A stretch of DNA of 64,000 bases from Streptomyces drozdowiczii (lineage in GTDB: Bacteria; Actinomycetota; Actinomycetes; Streptomycetales; Streptomycetaceae): NCBI RefSeq assembly GCF_026167665.1, contig NZ_CP098740.1, positions 4,836,001 to 4,900,000 on the forward strand, in the 5' to 3' direction. A program made the position numbers and the translations under genes. Below are positions 18,564 to 27,828 of this stretch, in pieces (position 1 is the stretch's first letter; each line of letters begins with the position of its first letter). Under the pieces are notes generated by a model. It searched no databases. It saw only the letters and a list, made by a program, of their open reading frames with translations, and was not told the DNA's origin.

Positions 18564-18669
18564 ACGGCCAGTCAAGGACGGCCACGGGCCGTGGGCCCGT
18601 CGGCCTGCTCCGTACGGGGGACGCCTCCCCGTTCTTCGCGTATGCGCCGAAACTGCCACAATGGGGACC

Positions 18670-19101
18670 ATGGATCGTCTGGACAGGGAAATCCTCGGTG
18701 TCCTCCAGGAGGACGCCCGGATCTCGTACCGCGACCTGGGCGTACGGGTCGGACTCAGCGCCAACGCGGCGGCCGACCGGGTCCGGCGGCTGCGCAAGGA
18801 CGGCGTCATCCGCGGCTTCACGGTGATCGTGGACCCGGCCGCCGACACCCGCACCGGGCTCGTCGTCTTCATCGACGTGACCCTGCGGATGGACACCACC
18901 AACGAGACGTTCGAACGGGCGGTGCTGACCCTGCCCGGCATCACCGAGGTGGTGCATGTGACGGGCGGCCACGACTATCTCGTACGCGCCACCGCCGCCG
19001 ACACCGCCTCGCTCGACACCCTCCTGCGCCGCCTCAAGCGCGAGGCGGGCGTCGCTCACTCCAACACCCGGGTCGCCCTGCGCGCCGCGCCGGGCCCGTG
19101 A
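18670..19101 (+). CDS. Lrp/AsnC-family transcriptional regulator
   Basis: A 143-residue regulator: an N-terminal winged helix (ILGVLQEDARISYRDLGVRVGLSANAAADRVRRL, residues ~6-40, written here as two adjoining stretches in the protein) and a C-terminal RAM ligand-sensing domain with the GGHDYLVRA motif (~100). Such proteins sense amino acids and oligomerise on DNA. It is transcribed divergently from the frameshifted NarK-like transporter, whose expression it probably controls. ATG 18670 follows a CACAAT hexamer by seven bases; ATG 18661 is an alternative adding three residues. Confidence 0.88.
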   Translation: MDRLDREILGVLQEDARISYRDLGVRVGLSANAAADRVRRLRKDGVIRGFTVIVDPAADTRTGLVVFIDVTLRMDTTNETFERAVLTLPGITEVVHVTGGHDYLVRATAADTASLDTLLRRLKREAGVAHSNTRVALRAAPGP

Positions 19102-19113
19102 CATGGGGCGCCC

Positions 19114-20670
19114 TCACAACGGCGCCTCCCAGGTCACCGTCTCCGCCCGCGAACCGTCCGGCTCGTGCCCGTCGTCCGCCACCGTGAGCCGGACCGCGCC
19201 CCGCCCGTCCGGCAGGGTCGCCGTCGCGTCCACCTCCACCTCGATCGCCGACACCTCCCGCCGGTGCGCCGCCGCCAGCGCGCCCCGCAGCGCCGCGAGC
19301 AGCCGCTTGCCGACCGGCTCCGCCACCAGCGCGTCCACCGCCCCGGCGAACCGCACCGACGGCTGGAAACCGAGCACCGCCGCCGCGCCCCCGGTCTCCC
19401 GCAGCACCTGTCCCCGGAAAGTGGCCGGGGCCTCGGCGGGCGGCTGCTGGAGCGCGAAGATGGCCGTCCGCACCTCCTGGATCGTCGAGTCCAGCTCGTC
19501 CACGGCCGTCCCGAGCAGCTCGCCCGTCTCCCCGGCACCGGCCCTGCGGCGCGTCGACTCCAGCATCATCTCGGTGGCGAACAGCCGCTGGACGACCAAG
19601 TCGTGCAGGTCCCGCGCGATCCGGTCGCGGTCCTCGTACACCGCCAGCCGCTCCCGGTCCTGCTGCGAGTCCGCCAGCACCAGCGCCAGCGCGGCCTGCG
19701 AGGCGAACTGGGCGGCCAGCAGCCGGTCCAGGTGGGTGTACGCGCGCGCTCCGCGCCGCCGGGGCAGGGCGAGCGTCCCGATGAGCCGGCCGCCGCTCTG
19801 CAACGGCAGCATCATGCTCGGCCCGAACCGCGACCGTACCGGCGTCGTCATCCGGGGATCGGTCGCCGAGTCCTCGATGAACACGGCCTCGCCGCCGAGC
19901 AGCTGTTCCAGGACGGGGGAGCCGGGGGCGATCGCCGTGCCCACGAGACCGGCCGGGTCCTCGTGCGTCGAGGCGACCACGATCTCCATCCCGCCCGCGT
20001 CGGTGGGCTGGAGGATCACCCCGGCCGCCGCGTCACTGAGCAGCCGCGCCCGCTCCGCCACCGTCGTCAGCGCGTCGGCCGGATTCGCCCCGGTGAGCAG
20101 GGTGTTGGTGACGGCCGCCGCGCCCTCGATCCAGCGTTCCCGCTGCCGGGCGCTCTCGTACAGCCGGGCGTTGCCGATCGCGATGCCCGCCTGCGCGGAG
20201 AGGACCTTCAGCAGCCCCGCGTCCGTCTCGGTGAAGTGCCCGGTGTGCTTCTCGGCGAGGTAGATGTTGCCGAAGACCTCGCGGCGCACCCGGATCGGGG
20301 CGCCGAGGAACGAGCGCATCGGGGGATGCCCGGGCGGGATGCCGGTGGCGCGCGGGTCGGCCGTCAGGTCGTCGGAGCGCAGCGGGCCCGGCGCGTCCAC
20401 GAGCGCGCCGAGCATGCCGGTGTGCCCGTCCGGGAAGTCACCGATCGCCGCCTGCTCGTCCTCGGTCATCCCGCATACGTACAGCTCGCGGATGGTGCCG
20501 CGCGCGGGGTCCAGTACGCCCAGCGCCCCGTATCTCGCGTCGGTCAGGGCGGTCGCGGTGTCGATGATCTGCTGGAGCGTGGCCCGGAGCTCCAGGTCCG
20601 AGCCGACGCTCAGCACGGCTTCGAGGAGCCGGGGCAGCAGGGGCGACCTGGGCAGGCCGCGGTCCGTCAC
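19114..20670 (-). CDS. GAF-domain sensor protein of the DevS/DosS histidine-kinase type with a degenerate ATPase domain
   Basis: A 518-residue protein with two GAF domains (~20-170 and ~185-340) and a HisKA_3 dimerisation segment with the phospho-acceptor His (RDRIARDLHDLVVQRLF, ~350). The C-terminal region is odd. Where HATPase_c needs an N-box with Asn, it reads LLAALRGALAAAHRRE, and after VADDGHEPDGS the protein ends without the glycine-rich ATP lid. It may therefore not phosphorylate by itself. It lies 19 bases after mbl on the same strand and is probably cotranscribed. No response regulator is adjacent. Confidence 0.8.
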   Translation of the reverse strand: MTDRGLPRSPLLPRLLEAVLSVGSDLELRATLQQIIDTATALTDARYGALGVLDPARGTIRELYVCGMTEDEQAAIGDFPDGHTGMLGALVDAPGPLRSDDLTADPRATGIPPGHPPMRSFLGAPIRVRREVFGNIYLAEKHTGHFTETDAGLLKVLSAQAGIAIGNARLYESARQRERWIEGAAAVTNTLLTGANPADALTTVAERARLLSDAAAGVILQPTDAGGMEIVVASTHEDPAGLVGTAIAPGSPVLEQLLGGEAVFIEDSATDPRMTTPVRSRFGPSMMLPLQSGGRLIGTLALPRRRGARAYTHLDRLLAAQFASQAALALVLADSQQDRERLAVYEDRDRIARDLHDLVVQRLFATEMMLESTRRRAGAGETGELLGTAVDELDSTIQEVRTAIFALQQPPAEAPATFRGQVLRETGGAAAVLGFQPSVRFAGAVDALVAEPVGKRLLAALRGALAAAHRREVSAIEVEVDATATLPDGRGAVRLTVADDGHEPDGSRAETVTWEAPL

Positions 20671-20689
20671 GCCGCTCCCTCCGCCCGGT

Positions 20690-21727
20690 TCAGCTCGCCA
20701 GCGGGTCGAGCACCAGGGGGCTGATCTCGCCCTCCATCATGGCGCCCAGGCCGAGGATCGAGCAGGTGTCGGGCCGCTCCGCGATGTGCACCGGCACGCC
20801 GGTCGCCTCGCGCAGCATCTGGTCGAGGCCGGGCAGCAGGGCGCTTCCGCCGACCATCATGATCCCGCAGTCGGCGAGGTCGGCGACCAGGTCGGGCGGG
20901 CAGTCCCGCAGCACCTTGCCGACGCCGTCGAGGACGGCGGTGAGCGGGCGGTGGATCGCCTGCCGGATCGCGGCGGTGTCGACCTGGACGGACCGGGCGA
21001 GGCCGGTGGCGACGTCGCGGCCGTGGATCTCGGTGACCGAGGGGCCCTGCGTGGTCAGCCCGTTGCCGTGCAGGGCGAGCTGGAGGGGGCGCACGGACTG
21101 GCTCGGCAGCATCAGTTCGTGGTGCTGGCGCAGGTGCTGGATGACCGCGTGGTCGATGGCGTCGCCGCCGACCGGGAGGCGGACCGCCGTCACGATCGAG
21201 CCGAGCGAGAGCACCGCGATCTGCGTCGTCGCCGCCCCGCACACCATGATCATGGTCGCGGTCGGCTGCTCGACGGGCAGCCCGCAGCCGACGGCCGCCG
21301 CGATCAGGGTGTCGACCAGCTCCACCCGCCGGGCGCCGAGGCCGACCAGGGTCTCCACGGAGGCCCGCCGCGCGAGCGGGTCGCTGTCGTGCGGGGTGCA
21401 GGCTGCGGCGCGCAGCCAGGGCTTGCGGCGCAGCTGGCGCCGGAGCTTCTCGCCGAGCAGGTGGCGCAGCATGCGCTGGGCCATCTCGATGTCCACGACG
21501 GTCCCGCCGGACACGGGCCGGGCCACCCGGATGTAGTCCGGGGTGCGGCCCGTCATCTGCTCGGCGAGCGCGCCCACGGCGATCAGTGAGCCGGTACGGG
21601 TGTTGACGGCGGCGACACTCGGCTCGTCCACGACGAGGCCGGGCCCCTTGACGTACACCCGGGTGCGGGCGGCCCCCAGGTCGACGGCGACATGGCAACG
21701 GCGCAACTGCTCAAGGCTGACGGTCAC
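20690..21727 (-). CDS. mbl: MreB-like actin homologue (Mbl type)
   Basis: A 345-residue bacterial actin. Phosphate-1 motif CHVAVDLGAARTRVYVKG (~10-27), the central VCGAATTQIAVLSLG segment (phosphate-2, ~165) and the adenosine motif MMVGGSALLPGLDQML (~290) are in order but diverge from MreB (DLGAART in place of DLGTANT). Streptomyces carry a second MreB relative, Mbl, used mainly during sporulation envelope assembly, and this gene matches it in size and setting: it is alone, without mreC or mreD. The GTG start at 21727 follows GGGAGGA. The GAF sensor gene follows 19 bases downstream. Confidence 0.82.
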   Translation of the reverse strand: MTVSLEQLRRCHVAVDLGAARTRVYVKGPGLVVDEPSVAAVNTRTGSLIAVGALAEQMTGRTPDYIRVARPVSGGTVVDIEMAQRMLRHLLGEKLRRQLRRKPWLRAAACTPHDSDPLARRASVETLVGLGARRVELVDTLIAAAVGCGLPVEQPTATMIMVCGAATTQIAVLSLGSIVTAVRLPVGGDAIDHAVIQHLRQHHELMLPSQSVRPLQLALHGNGLTTQGPSVTEIHGRDVATGLARSVQVDTAAIRQAIHRPLTAVLDGVGKVLRDCPPDLVADLADCGIMMVGGSALLPGLDQMLREATGVPVHIAERPDTCSILGLGAMMEGEISPLVLDPLAS

Positions 21728-22121
21728 GGCGGATTCCTCCCGAGAGCGTTGAGGACGACCGACGAACAGCCGGCTCACCTGAAAGCCTGCGCCGTTCGAG
21801 GCCACGCCGCCCGCTGGACTGGTCCGGAGGAGGGACCACCTGACGGCGTGTCGAGCGCGCCACGCGCGCGAAGCACGCGGAGTCGTACGACCCGGCCGAG
21901 CGCCCGGGCCGCGGGGAGCCGCACGGACCCGCCGTTGCTGATCCCCGCGCGCCCAATCCCAGCCCGCCCGCAAAACCAGCCCGTCCGGCGCTTGAGGACA
22001 TCTGGAACCGCAGGATCCGGCACCCGCGCGGCAAATCCCAGCCCGGCGAAACCCAGCCCGTCCGGCGCTTGAGGACGCCCGGACGGCAAGGCCAACAAGC
22101 CCGCCGGCGATTGAGGCCCCC
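21728..22121. repeat. Gene-free 394 bp with dispersed Streptomyces repeats
   Basis: No coding region is supported. The segment is the leader side of mbl plus a cluster of short direct repeats: CAGCCCGTCCGGCGCTTGAGGA at 21977-21998 and again, identical, at 22054-22075, with a diverged third copy at 22096-22116 (AAGCCCGCCGGCGATTGAGG). A related copy lies at 28336-28359. Fragments such as AAATCCCAGCCCG between them suggest repeated insertion or duplication of the same element. Confidence 0.75.
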
Positions 22122-22694
22122 TCAGCCCCCCGGAACCACCCGCTGCAACAACCCCCAAGTGAACTCCGCGACAAACGCATCCGCCCCGACCCCCACCCCC
22201 AGCGCGAACCGCGTAGGCGCGCTCCCCTCCATCGGCCGGGCCGGGGCGAAGGCCCGGGCGACCTCGTCCACCGTGCACGACCACGGCACCAGGTCGTCCA
22301 CGGTGAGGAGCACCGGCGCGGCAGCGCCCCGCGCCCGTACCAGCCACTCGTTCCACACCGCCCCGCCCGGCGCCACCATCACCTCGAACCGCAGGTCCGG
22401 CCAGAGCGGCACCGGCCACAGCAGCACGTCGCACTCCAGGTCACCGATGGCCCGCCGCCCCGTCGACTCCGGCTCACCGAGCACCGACCGGTAGCGCCGC
22501 AGCGCACCCCGCCCGCGCGGCGCCCGGACCATGGCCTGCCACCGCCGGTTCGCCTCCCGCATCTCCGCGAGCGTCGCGCCCAACTCGTGCCGGGCGTCCT
22601 CCACCAGCCCCGGCTGGTGATCCGCCATCCGGCGCAGCAGGACGAGCTGGAACTCCCGGGGACCGAAGGGCCCGGAAGGCGCGGCCCCGCTCAC
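22122..22694 (-). CDS. Hypothetical protein of unknown function
   Basis: I do not recognise a family. The 190-residue product is soluble, with an N-terminal helical region ([25 protein letters not shown] as adjoining stretches), then [20 protein letters not shown], and a C-terminal half rich in Trp and hydrophobic strands ([21 protein letters not shown]). No signal peptide or membrane segment is seen. Its GTG start overlaps the TGA stop of the upstream marR gene by four bases, so it is translated as part of that operon and may serve the same regulon. Confidence 0.75.
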   Translation of the reverse strand: MSGAAPSGPFGPREFQLVLLRRMADHQPGLVEDARHELGATLAEMREANRRWQAMVRAPRGRGALRRYRSVLGEPESTGRRAIGDLECDVLLWPVPLWPDLRFEVMVAPGGAVWNEWLVRARGAAAPVLLTVDDLVPWSCTVDEVARAFAPARPMEGSAPTRFALGVGVGADAFVAEFTWGLLQRVVPGG

Positions 22695-23119
22695 GCCGAG
22701 CCCAGCATCCGTCGCAGCAGATCCCGCAGCACCGTCCGGTCCGCCGCGGACAGCCCCGCCAGCGGCTCCCGCGCGAAGTCCAGCGCGTCCCGCAGCTGCG
22801 CGGCCGTCGCCGCGCCCCGCTCCGTCGGCGCGGCCAGCTTCACCCGGCGGTCGGCCGGGTCCGGGCGCCGCTCCACCAGGCCGCGCGCCTCCAGCCGGTC
22901 CACGATCCCGGTCACATTGGACGGCTCGCACTTCAGCTTCTGGGCGATCCGGCGCATGGGAAGCGGCTCGACGGACAGCAGTCCCAGCACCCGGGCCTGC
23001 GCGCCCGTGAGGCTGTGCGCGGCGGCGGCCTGCTCGTACTCCTCGTAATAACGCGCGACGACGCTGCCGATGAGCTCGATGACTTCGAGAGTCAGGGGAT
23101 CTGTGCGCGAGGTGGCCAT
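22691..23119 (-). CDS. MarR-family transcriptional regulator
   Basis: A 142-residue winged-helix regulator. The recognition helix region reads [21 protein letters not shown] (with [10 protein letters not shown] after it) and the wing [13 protein letters not shown] is the classic MarR D-x-R-R pattern. MarR proteins usually repress a divergent gene and release DNA on binding phenolics or after oxidation; one Cys (in LKCEPSN) is at the recognition helix and could be redox-active. The divergent neighbour is an NADP-dependent oxidoreductase, the likely target, with an inverted repeat between them. Confidence 0.88.
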   Translation of the reverse strand: MATSRTDPLTLEVIELIGSVVARYYEEYEQAAAAHSLTGAQARVLGLLSVEPLPMRRIAQKLKCEPSNVTGIVDRLEARGLVERRPDPADRRVKLAAPTERGAATAAQLRDALDFAREPLAGLSAADRTVLRDLLRRMLGSA

Positions 23120-23140
23120 GACACCCAGGATACCCAGTTG

Positions 23141-23179
23141 CTTGACAACATGAAATATCCAGGAGCATGGTTGTTTCAG
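23141..23179. promoter_or_regulatory. Candidate MarR operator overlapping a -35 element
   Basis: An imperfect inverted repeat, CTTGACAACATG (23141-23152) and CATGGTTGTTTCAG (23166-23179), lies in the AT-richer gap between the divergent marR and oxidoreductase genes. The left arm contains a perfect TTGACA hexamer (23142-23147), so a bound repressor would block a promoter. Inferred from sequence symmetry only. Confidence 0.5.
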
Positions 23180-23255
23180 GTAGTGAAGCTTTTCGCCGCC
23201 GAAACACCGCAACACCGAGAAACCCGCACCCCCACACCGAGGAGACCCCGAGCCC

Positions 23256-24275
23256 ATGTCTGCAGCTCTTCCCGCGTCCGGCCGCGAATGGCACCTCACG
23301 GCCCGCCCGCACGGCTGGCCGAAGGCCGAGGACTTCGCGCTGCGTGAGGCCCCGGTCGCCGCCCCCGCCGAGGGCCGGGTCCTCGTGCGCAACCTGCACT
23401 TCTCCGTGGACCCGTACATGCGCGGCCGGATGAACGACGTGAAGTCGTACACCCCGCCCTTCAAGCTCGACCACCCCATGGACGGCGGCGCCGTCGGCGA
23501 GGTCGTCGCGTCGAACGCCGAGGGCTTCCAGGTCGGCGACCACGTCCTGCACGGCCTCGGCTGGCGCGAGTACGCGAGCGTCCCCGCCCAGCACGCGGTG
23601 AAGGTCGACGGCTCCATCGCCCCGCTCTCCGCCTACCTCGGCGTGCTCGGCATGCCCGGGCTCACCGCCTACGCCGGCCTGTTCGACGTGGCGTCCTTCA
23701 AGGAGGGCGACGCGGTCTTCGTCTCCGGCGCCGCCGGTGCGGTCGGCAGCCAGGTCGGCCAGATGGCGAAGATCAAGGGCGCGTCCCGGGTCATCGGCTC
23801 CGCCGGCTCGGACGAGAAGGTCAAGCTCCTCACCGAGGAGTACGGCTTCGACGCCGCGTTCAACTACAAGAACGGCCCCGTGGCCGAGCAGCTCCGCAAG
23901 GCCGCCCCTGACGGCATCGACGTCTACTTCGACAACGTCGGCGGCGAGCACCTGGAGGCCGCGATCTCCTCGTTCAACCTGCACGGCCGCGCCACCATCT
24001 GCGGCATGATCGCCCAGTACAACGCCACCGAGCCCACCCCCGCCCCGCGCAACCTCGCGCTCGTCATCGGCAAGCGGCTGCGCCTCCAGGGCATGCTCGT
24101 CGCCGACCACCAGGACCTCCAGCAGCAGTTCGTCCAGGACGTCGCCGGCTGGCTGAACTCCGGCGAGCTGAAGTACCGCGAGACCGTGGTCGAGGGCATC
24201 GAGAACGGCGTCGACGCCTTCCTCGGCCTGCTGCGCGGCGAGAACACCGGGAAGATGATCGTCTCCCTCGGCTGA
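23256..24275 (+). CDS. NADP-dependent alkenal/quinone oxidoreductase of the MDR superfamily (CurA/PTGR-like)
   Basis: A 339-residue zinc-free medium-chain reductase. It has the [10 protein letters not shown] motif (~residues 51-60), [12 protein letters not shown], the NADP-binding [20 protein letters not shown] (~155-174) and [13 protein letters not shown], typical of leukotriene B4 12-hydroxydehydrogenase and curcumin reductase relatives. These reduce the double bond of alpha,beta-unsaturated carbonyls, a detoxification role. Divergent from marR, by which it is probably repressed. ATG 23256 follows a GAGGAGA site. Confidence 0.88.
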   Translation: MSAALPASGREWHLTARPHGWPKAEDFALREAPVAAPAEGRVLVRNLHFSVDPYMRGRMNDVKSYTPPFKLDHPMDGGAVGEVVASNAEGFQVGDHVLHGLGWREYASVPAQHAVKVDGSIAPLSAYLGVLGMPGLTAYAGLFDVASFKEGDAVFVSGAAGAVGSQVGQMAKIKGASRVIGSAGSDEKVKLLTEEYGFDAAFNYKNGPVAEQLRKAAPDGIDVYFDNVGGEHLEAAISSFNLHGRATICGMIAQYNATEPTPAPRNLALVIGKRLRLQGMLVADHQDLQQQFVQDVAGWLNSGELKYRETVVEGIENGVDAFLGLLRGENTGKMIVSLG

Positions 24276-24365
24276 ACCGCCCTTCCCCGCACCCGTTAGG
24301 CTCAACCCCAGGCCGTCGCGATCGTGGGCGCGAGTCGCGGCGCATCAGCAGGAGGAATCCTCAGC

Positions 24366-24794
24366 ATGACCATTCAGAACATCGCCGTCGCGTACACCGC
24401 CGTCGCCACCGCGGAGAACGGCCGTGACGGCCGCGTCGCCTCGGACGACGGCAAGCTCGACGTCGTCGTCAACCCGCCGAAGGAGATGGGCGGCAGCGGC
24501 GCCGGCACCAACCCGGAGCAGCTCTTCGCCGCCGGCTACAGCGCCTGCTTCCAGGGCGCGCTGGGCGTCGTCGCCCGCCAGGAGAAGGCCGACATCTCCG
24601 GCTCCACGGTGACCGCCGCGGTCTCCATCGGCAAGACCGAGGCCGGCGGCTTCGGCCTGGAGGTTGCCATCACCGCGACCATCCCCAACGTCGACAAGGC
24701 GACCGCGCAGGCGCTCATCGAGAAGGCCCACCAGGTCTGCCCGTACTCGAACGCCACGCGCGGCAACATCAAGGTGGAGCTCGCGGTCGCCTGA
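24366..24794 (+). CDS. ohr: Organic hydroperoxide resistance protein (Ohr, OsmC superfamily)
   Basis: A 142-residue thiol peroxidase that reduces organic and lipid hydroperoxides. The two catalytic Cys are present in their contexts: YSACFQGAL (~residue 59) and HQVCPYSNATRGN (~123). GTNPEQLFAAGYSA is the family signature. AGGAGG lies ten bases before the ATG at 24366. No OhrR gene is adjacent, but the MarR-family gene two positions upstream is a conceivable regulator. Confidence 0.93.
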   Translation: MTIQNIAVAYTAVATAENGRDGRVASDDGKLDVVVNPPKEMGGSGAGTNPEQLFAAGYSACFQGALGVVARQEKADISGSTVTAAVSIGKTEAGGFGLEVAITATIPNVDKATAQALIEKAHQVCPYSNATRGNIKVELAVA

Positions 24795-24848
24795 CCGCCC
24801 CCGCACCACTGAACCGAGCCCCGTCCCGGATCCCGTTAGGCTGACGCC

Positions 24849-25631
24849 ATGCGTGATCTCGGGGCGGGGCTCGGTTTTCTGATCAGGGGCCAGCGCTGGG
24901 TGTTCGGCCACGGCAAGTGGTTCGGGATAGGGCTGCTGCCCGGTCTGATCACCCTCGTGCTGTACGCGGGCGCTCTCGTCGGCCTCGGCTATGGCGCCGA
25001 CGACCTGGTGGAGTGGGCGACGCCGTTCGCCGACGACTGGTCCTCGCCCTGGCTCGGCCTGCTGCGCAACGCGCTGACCGCCCTGGTCTTCGTCCTCGGC
25101 CTCTTCCTGGCCGTCATCACCTTCACCGCGGTGACCCTGCTGGTCGGGCAGCCCTTCTACGAGTCGCTGTCCGAGGAGGTCGAGCGCACCGAGGGCGGCA
25201 CGGTCCCCGAATCCGGACTGCCGCTCTGGCGGGAGCTGTGGATCTCCGCCCGCGACAGCGTGCGCATCCTGGTCCGGGTCGGGCTGTACGCGATCCTGCT
25301 CTTCGCCCTCGGATTCCTGCCCGTGGTCGGGCAGACCGTCGTCCCCGTCCTCGGCTTCTGCGTCACCGGGTACTTCCTCGCCGAGGAGCTGACCGCCGTC
25401 GCGCTCCAGCGCCGGGGCATGGTGCTGAAGGACCGCCTCGCCCTGCTGCGCGGCCACCGTATGCGCACCCTCGGCTTCGGCGTACCGCTGGGGCTGGCGT
25501 TCATGCTGCCGTTCGTCGCCGTGTTCCTCATGCCCGGCGCCGTCGCGGGGGCGACCCTGCTGGCGCGGGGCCTGGTGGGCGACGCGGACGCGGACGACAC
25601 GAGCAAGGGCGAGACGGCCGCCGAGGGCTGA
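24849..25631 (+). CDS. EI24/CysZ-like multi-pass membrane protein
   Basis: A 260-residue integral membrane protein. Hydrophobic segments occur at ~20-45, ~70-95, ~130-165 and ~205-235, with the EI24 pattern FLIRGQRWVFGHGKWFGIGLLPGL at the start (two adjoining stretches) and FLAEELTAVALQRRGM later. CysZ relatives transport sulfate; actinobacterial EI24 proteins are uncharacterised. A TAGGCT hexamer at 24837-24842 lies six bases before the ATG, so the message is probably leaderless. Its stop codon abuts the stop of the convergent aldose epimerase gene. Confidence 0.83.
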   Translation: MRDLGAGLGFLIRGQRWVFGHGKWFGIGLLPGLITLVLYAGALVGLGYGADDLVEWATPFADDWSSPWLGLLRNALTALVFVLGLFLAVITFTAVTLLVGQPFYESLSEEVERTEGGTVPESGLPLWRELWISARDSVRILVRVGLYAILLFALGFLPVVGQTVVPVLGFCVTGYFLAEELTAVALQRRGMVLKDRLALLRGHRMRTLGFGVPLGLAFMLPFVAVFLMPGAVAGATLLARGLVGDADADDTSKGETAAEG

Positions 25632-26624
25632 TCAGCGCACCGAGAACCCGTACACCGTCGTGGACCTGAACTCCTCGCCCGGCCGCAGCACCGTGCTCGG
25701 GAACTCCGGACGGTTCGGCGAGTCCGGGAAGTGCTGGGTCTCCAGGGCGATCCCGGCGCACGGGCCGAACGGCCGCCCGTCGAAGTGGTCCGCCGTGTAC
25801 AGCTGGAGCCCGGGCTCCGTCGTCGTCACCGTCAGCACGCGCCCGGACCCCTCGTCGTACAGCTCCGCCGCCGGGTCCGTGCCGTCGAGCACGAAGTTGT
25901 GGTCGTACTCCTTGGCCACCGGCCGGGGCTCGCGGAAGTCGAAGCGCGTGCCCTCCACCGGCAGGAACTCCCCGGTCGGCAGCGACTCCGCGTCCACCGG
26001 GGTGACCGCCCCCGCCGCGATCCGCAGCCGCTGACCGAGGGCGCTGCCGCTGTCGGCGCCCGCGAGGTTCCAGTAGGTGTGGTTCGTCAGGTTCAGCACG
26101 GTCGGCGCGTCCGTCACCGCCCGGTACGCGATGCGCAGCGCCCCGCCCTCGTCCAGCGTGTACGCCGCCGTCAGCTCGACGCGCCCCGGGAAACCCTCCT
26201 CGCCGTCCGCCGAGACGAGCGACAGCTCCACCCCGTCCGGGATCGCCCGCGCGTCCCACACCCGCTTGTCGAAGCCGCACGCCCCGCCGTGGATGTGGTT
26301 GCGGCCCTCGTTGCGCGTGAGGTGGTGCGTACGGCCGTCCAGCTCGAAGGACGCCCCGCCGATCCGGTTCGCGTACCGGCCGACGAGCGCGCCGAAGTAC
26401 GGTCCGGTGTACTCCTGGTACGAGGCCAGGTCCGGCAGCCCGAGCGCGATCCCGGCCCGCACGCCGTCCCGGTCCGGCACCTCGGCCGACTGCACGATGC
26501 CGCCGTACGTCAGGACGCGCACCCGCGTGCCGCCCCGCTCCAGCGTCCAGCGGTGCACCGCGGTGCCGTCCGCGAGGGTGCCGAAGTGCTCCGTACCGAT
26601 CACCGTGCCCGAACCCGTCTGCAT
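25632..26624 (-). CDS. galM: Aldose 1-epimerase (mutarotase)
   Basis: A 330-residue epimerase that interconverts alpha and beta anomers of aldoses such as galactose. The catalytic His pair is seen in NEGRNHIHGG (~residue 105) and in NLTNHTYWNLAG (~178), with the base Glu in GIALETQHFPDSPN (~300). GRYANRIGGA is a family motif. The ATG at 26624 is used; a TAGAGT hexamer lies eight bases upstream on this strand. It follows the SGNH lipoprotein gene by eleven bases and may be cotranscribed with it. Confidence 0.9.
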   Translation of the reverse strand: MQTGSGTVIGTEHFGTLADGTAVHRWTLERGGTRVRVLTYGGIVQSAEVPDRDGVRAGIALGLPDLASYQEYTGPYFGALVGRYANRIGGASFELDGRTHHLTRNEGRNHIHGGACGFDKRVWDARAIPDGVELSLVSADGEEGFPGRVELTAAYTLDEGGALRIAYRAVTDAPTVLNLTNHTYWNLAGADSGSALGQRLRIAAGAVTPVDAESLPTGEFLPVEGTRFDFREPRPVAKEYDHNFVLDGTDPAAELYDEGSGRVLTVTTTEPGLQLYTADHFDGRPFGPCAGIALETQHFPDSPNRPEFPSTVLRPGEEFRSTTVYGFSVR

Positions 26625-26635
26625 GATCAGCGACT

Positions 26636-27550
26636 CTACGCGGGCGGCCGGACCGACGTGACGTTGCGGTAGGCGATCTCGGCGAGCCTCGCCTGCCCGT
26701 TGCGGCCGGGGTGGAACCAGTCCCACTGGCTGAGCTGCTTGCCGGTGAACCGGTAGTCGAACACCGCCCCGCCGTCGTACCGGCAGCGGCGGTCCTTCGC
26801 GCACACCTCGCGCAGCACCTCGTTGTACGCCACGACCCGTTCCTGCACCGCGGTGCGCCGGGCCACCGCCGCCGCGCCCATGTCGTCCGCGTCGGACAGC
26901 ATCGACTTGCAGATGCCCAGCTTCCAGATCTGCTTGCCCAGCGGATTGGCGCGCCCCTGCGACCACAGCCGCTTCAGGTCCGGCACGCTCGACACGTACA
27001 CCTGCGCCTTCGGCGCCCCGGCGCGCAGCTTCCGCAGCGACGTCTCGAACGACCTGCGGAAGTCCGCCACCGGGGTCATCGACCGCGCCGAGTCCCGGCA
27101 GGCGTCGTTGGCGCCGATCATCACGGTCACCAGATCCGGGTCCTCGTCGGCCGCCAGCGCCATCTGCTCCGGAAGTTGCGCCATCCGGGCGCCCGTCACC
27201 GCGTGGTTCCAGCTGTGGTCCACCGCGCCGGACGCGCCCAGGAGCCGTACCGCCAGGCTGCGGACCGAGCTGTCCGTGCCGGTCGACCAGGAGACCTCCG
27301 GGCAGTCGGCCAGCACCGAGCACGCGTCGAAACCGCGCGTGATCGAGTCCCCGACCGCCGCGATCGACTTCGGGCGCGGGTCCCAGACCGGGCCCGCCGC
27401 CGGGGACGGACGGCGCTCGGCCGCCGAGCCCTTCGTCGTCCCGTCCGCCCCCGAGCCGCAGCCGGCCAGCGCCGCCGAGCCGAGGCAGGCCAGAGCGGCC
27501 AGCCCCGCCAGTGCGGTGCGCGAGCGGTGCCGTACGGACCGATCCGGCAT
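26636..27550 (-). CDS. Secreted SGNH/GDSL-type lipase or esterase, predicted lipoprotein
   Basis: A 304-residue exported hydrolase. The signal peptide (residues 1-30) ends in a lipobox LAGC, so the mature protein should be lipid-anchored. SGNH blocks: GDSITRGFD with the catalytic Ser (~67), Gly in the HAVTGARM region, GANDACRDS with the Asn (~145), and the C-terminal DWFHPGRNGQ with Asp and His (~285). Three or more Cys (FDACSVLADCPE, GICKSM, VCAKDRRCRYD) suggest disulfides. Natural substrate unknown. GGAGGAG precedes the ATG. Confidence 0.87.
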   Translation of the reverse strand: MPDRSVRHRSRTALAGLAALACLGSAALAGCGSGADGTTKGSAAERRPSPAAGPVWDPRPKSIAAVGDSITRGFDACSVLADCPEVSWSTGTDSSVRSLAVRLLGASGAVDHSWNHAVTGARMAQLPEQMALAADEDPDLVTVMIGANDACRDSARSMTPVADFRRSFETSLRKLRAGAPKAQVYVSSVPDLKRLWSQGRANPLGKQIWKLGICKSMLSDADDMGAAAVARRTAVQERVVAYNEVLREVCAKDRRCRYDGGAVFDYRFTGKQLSQWDWFHPGRNGQARLAEIAYRNVTSVRPPA

Positions 27551-27828
27551 TGCCTGGTCTCCTCCTGTTCGTGCCCCGCCGCTCCGCCGGGTGAAGACTG
27601 AGCGAAGAAGGGCCCCGGGACCGACGGTACGTCACACCTCCGACACCGGGGCGCGGTAGCTTTTCCCCGTCGAACCGGTGGCTTTCGCGGCGCCCGGCTC
27701 CACTCGGGTGGCATCCGAACATCACACCGCGTCACATACTGTCGCTTTTCCGGAGAATAACTCCCGATGCTGTTTACTGATGACAGGCCGCTGGGGAAGG
27801 CGAACCTCGTCCCACACTGGAGGTCCCG

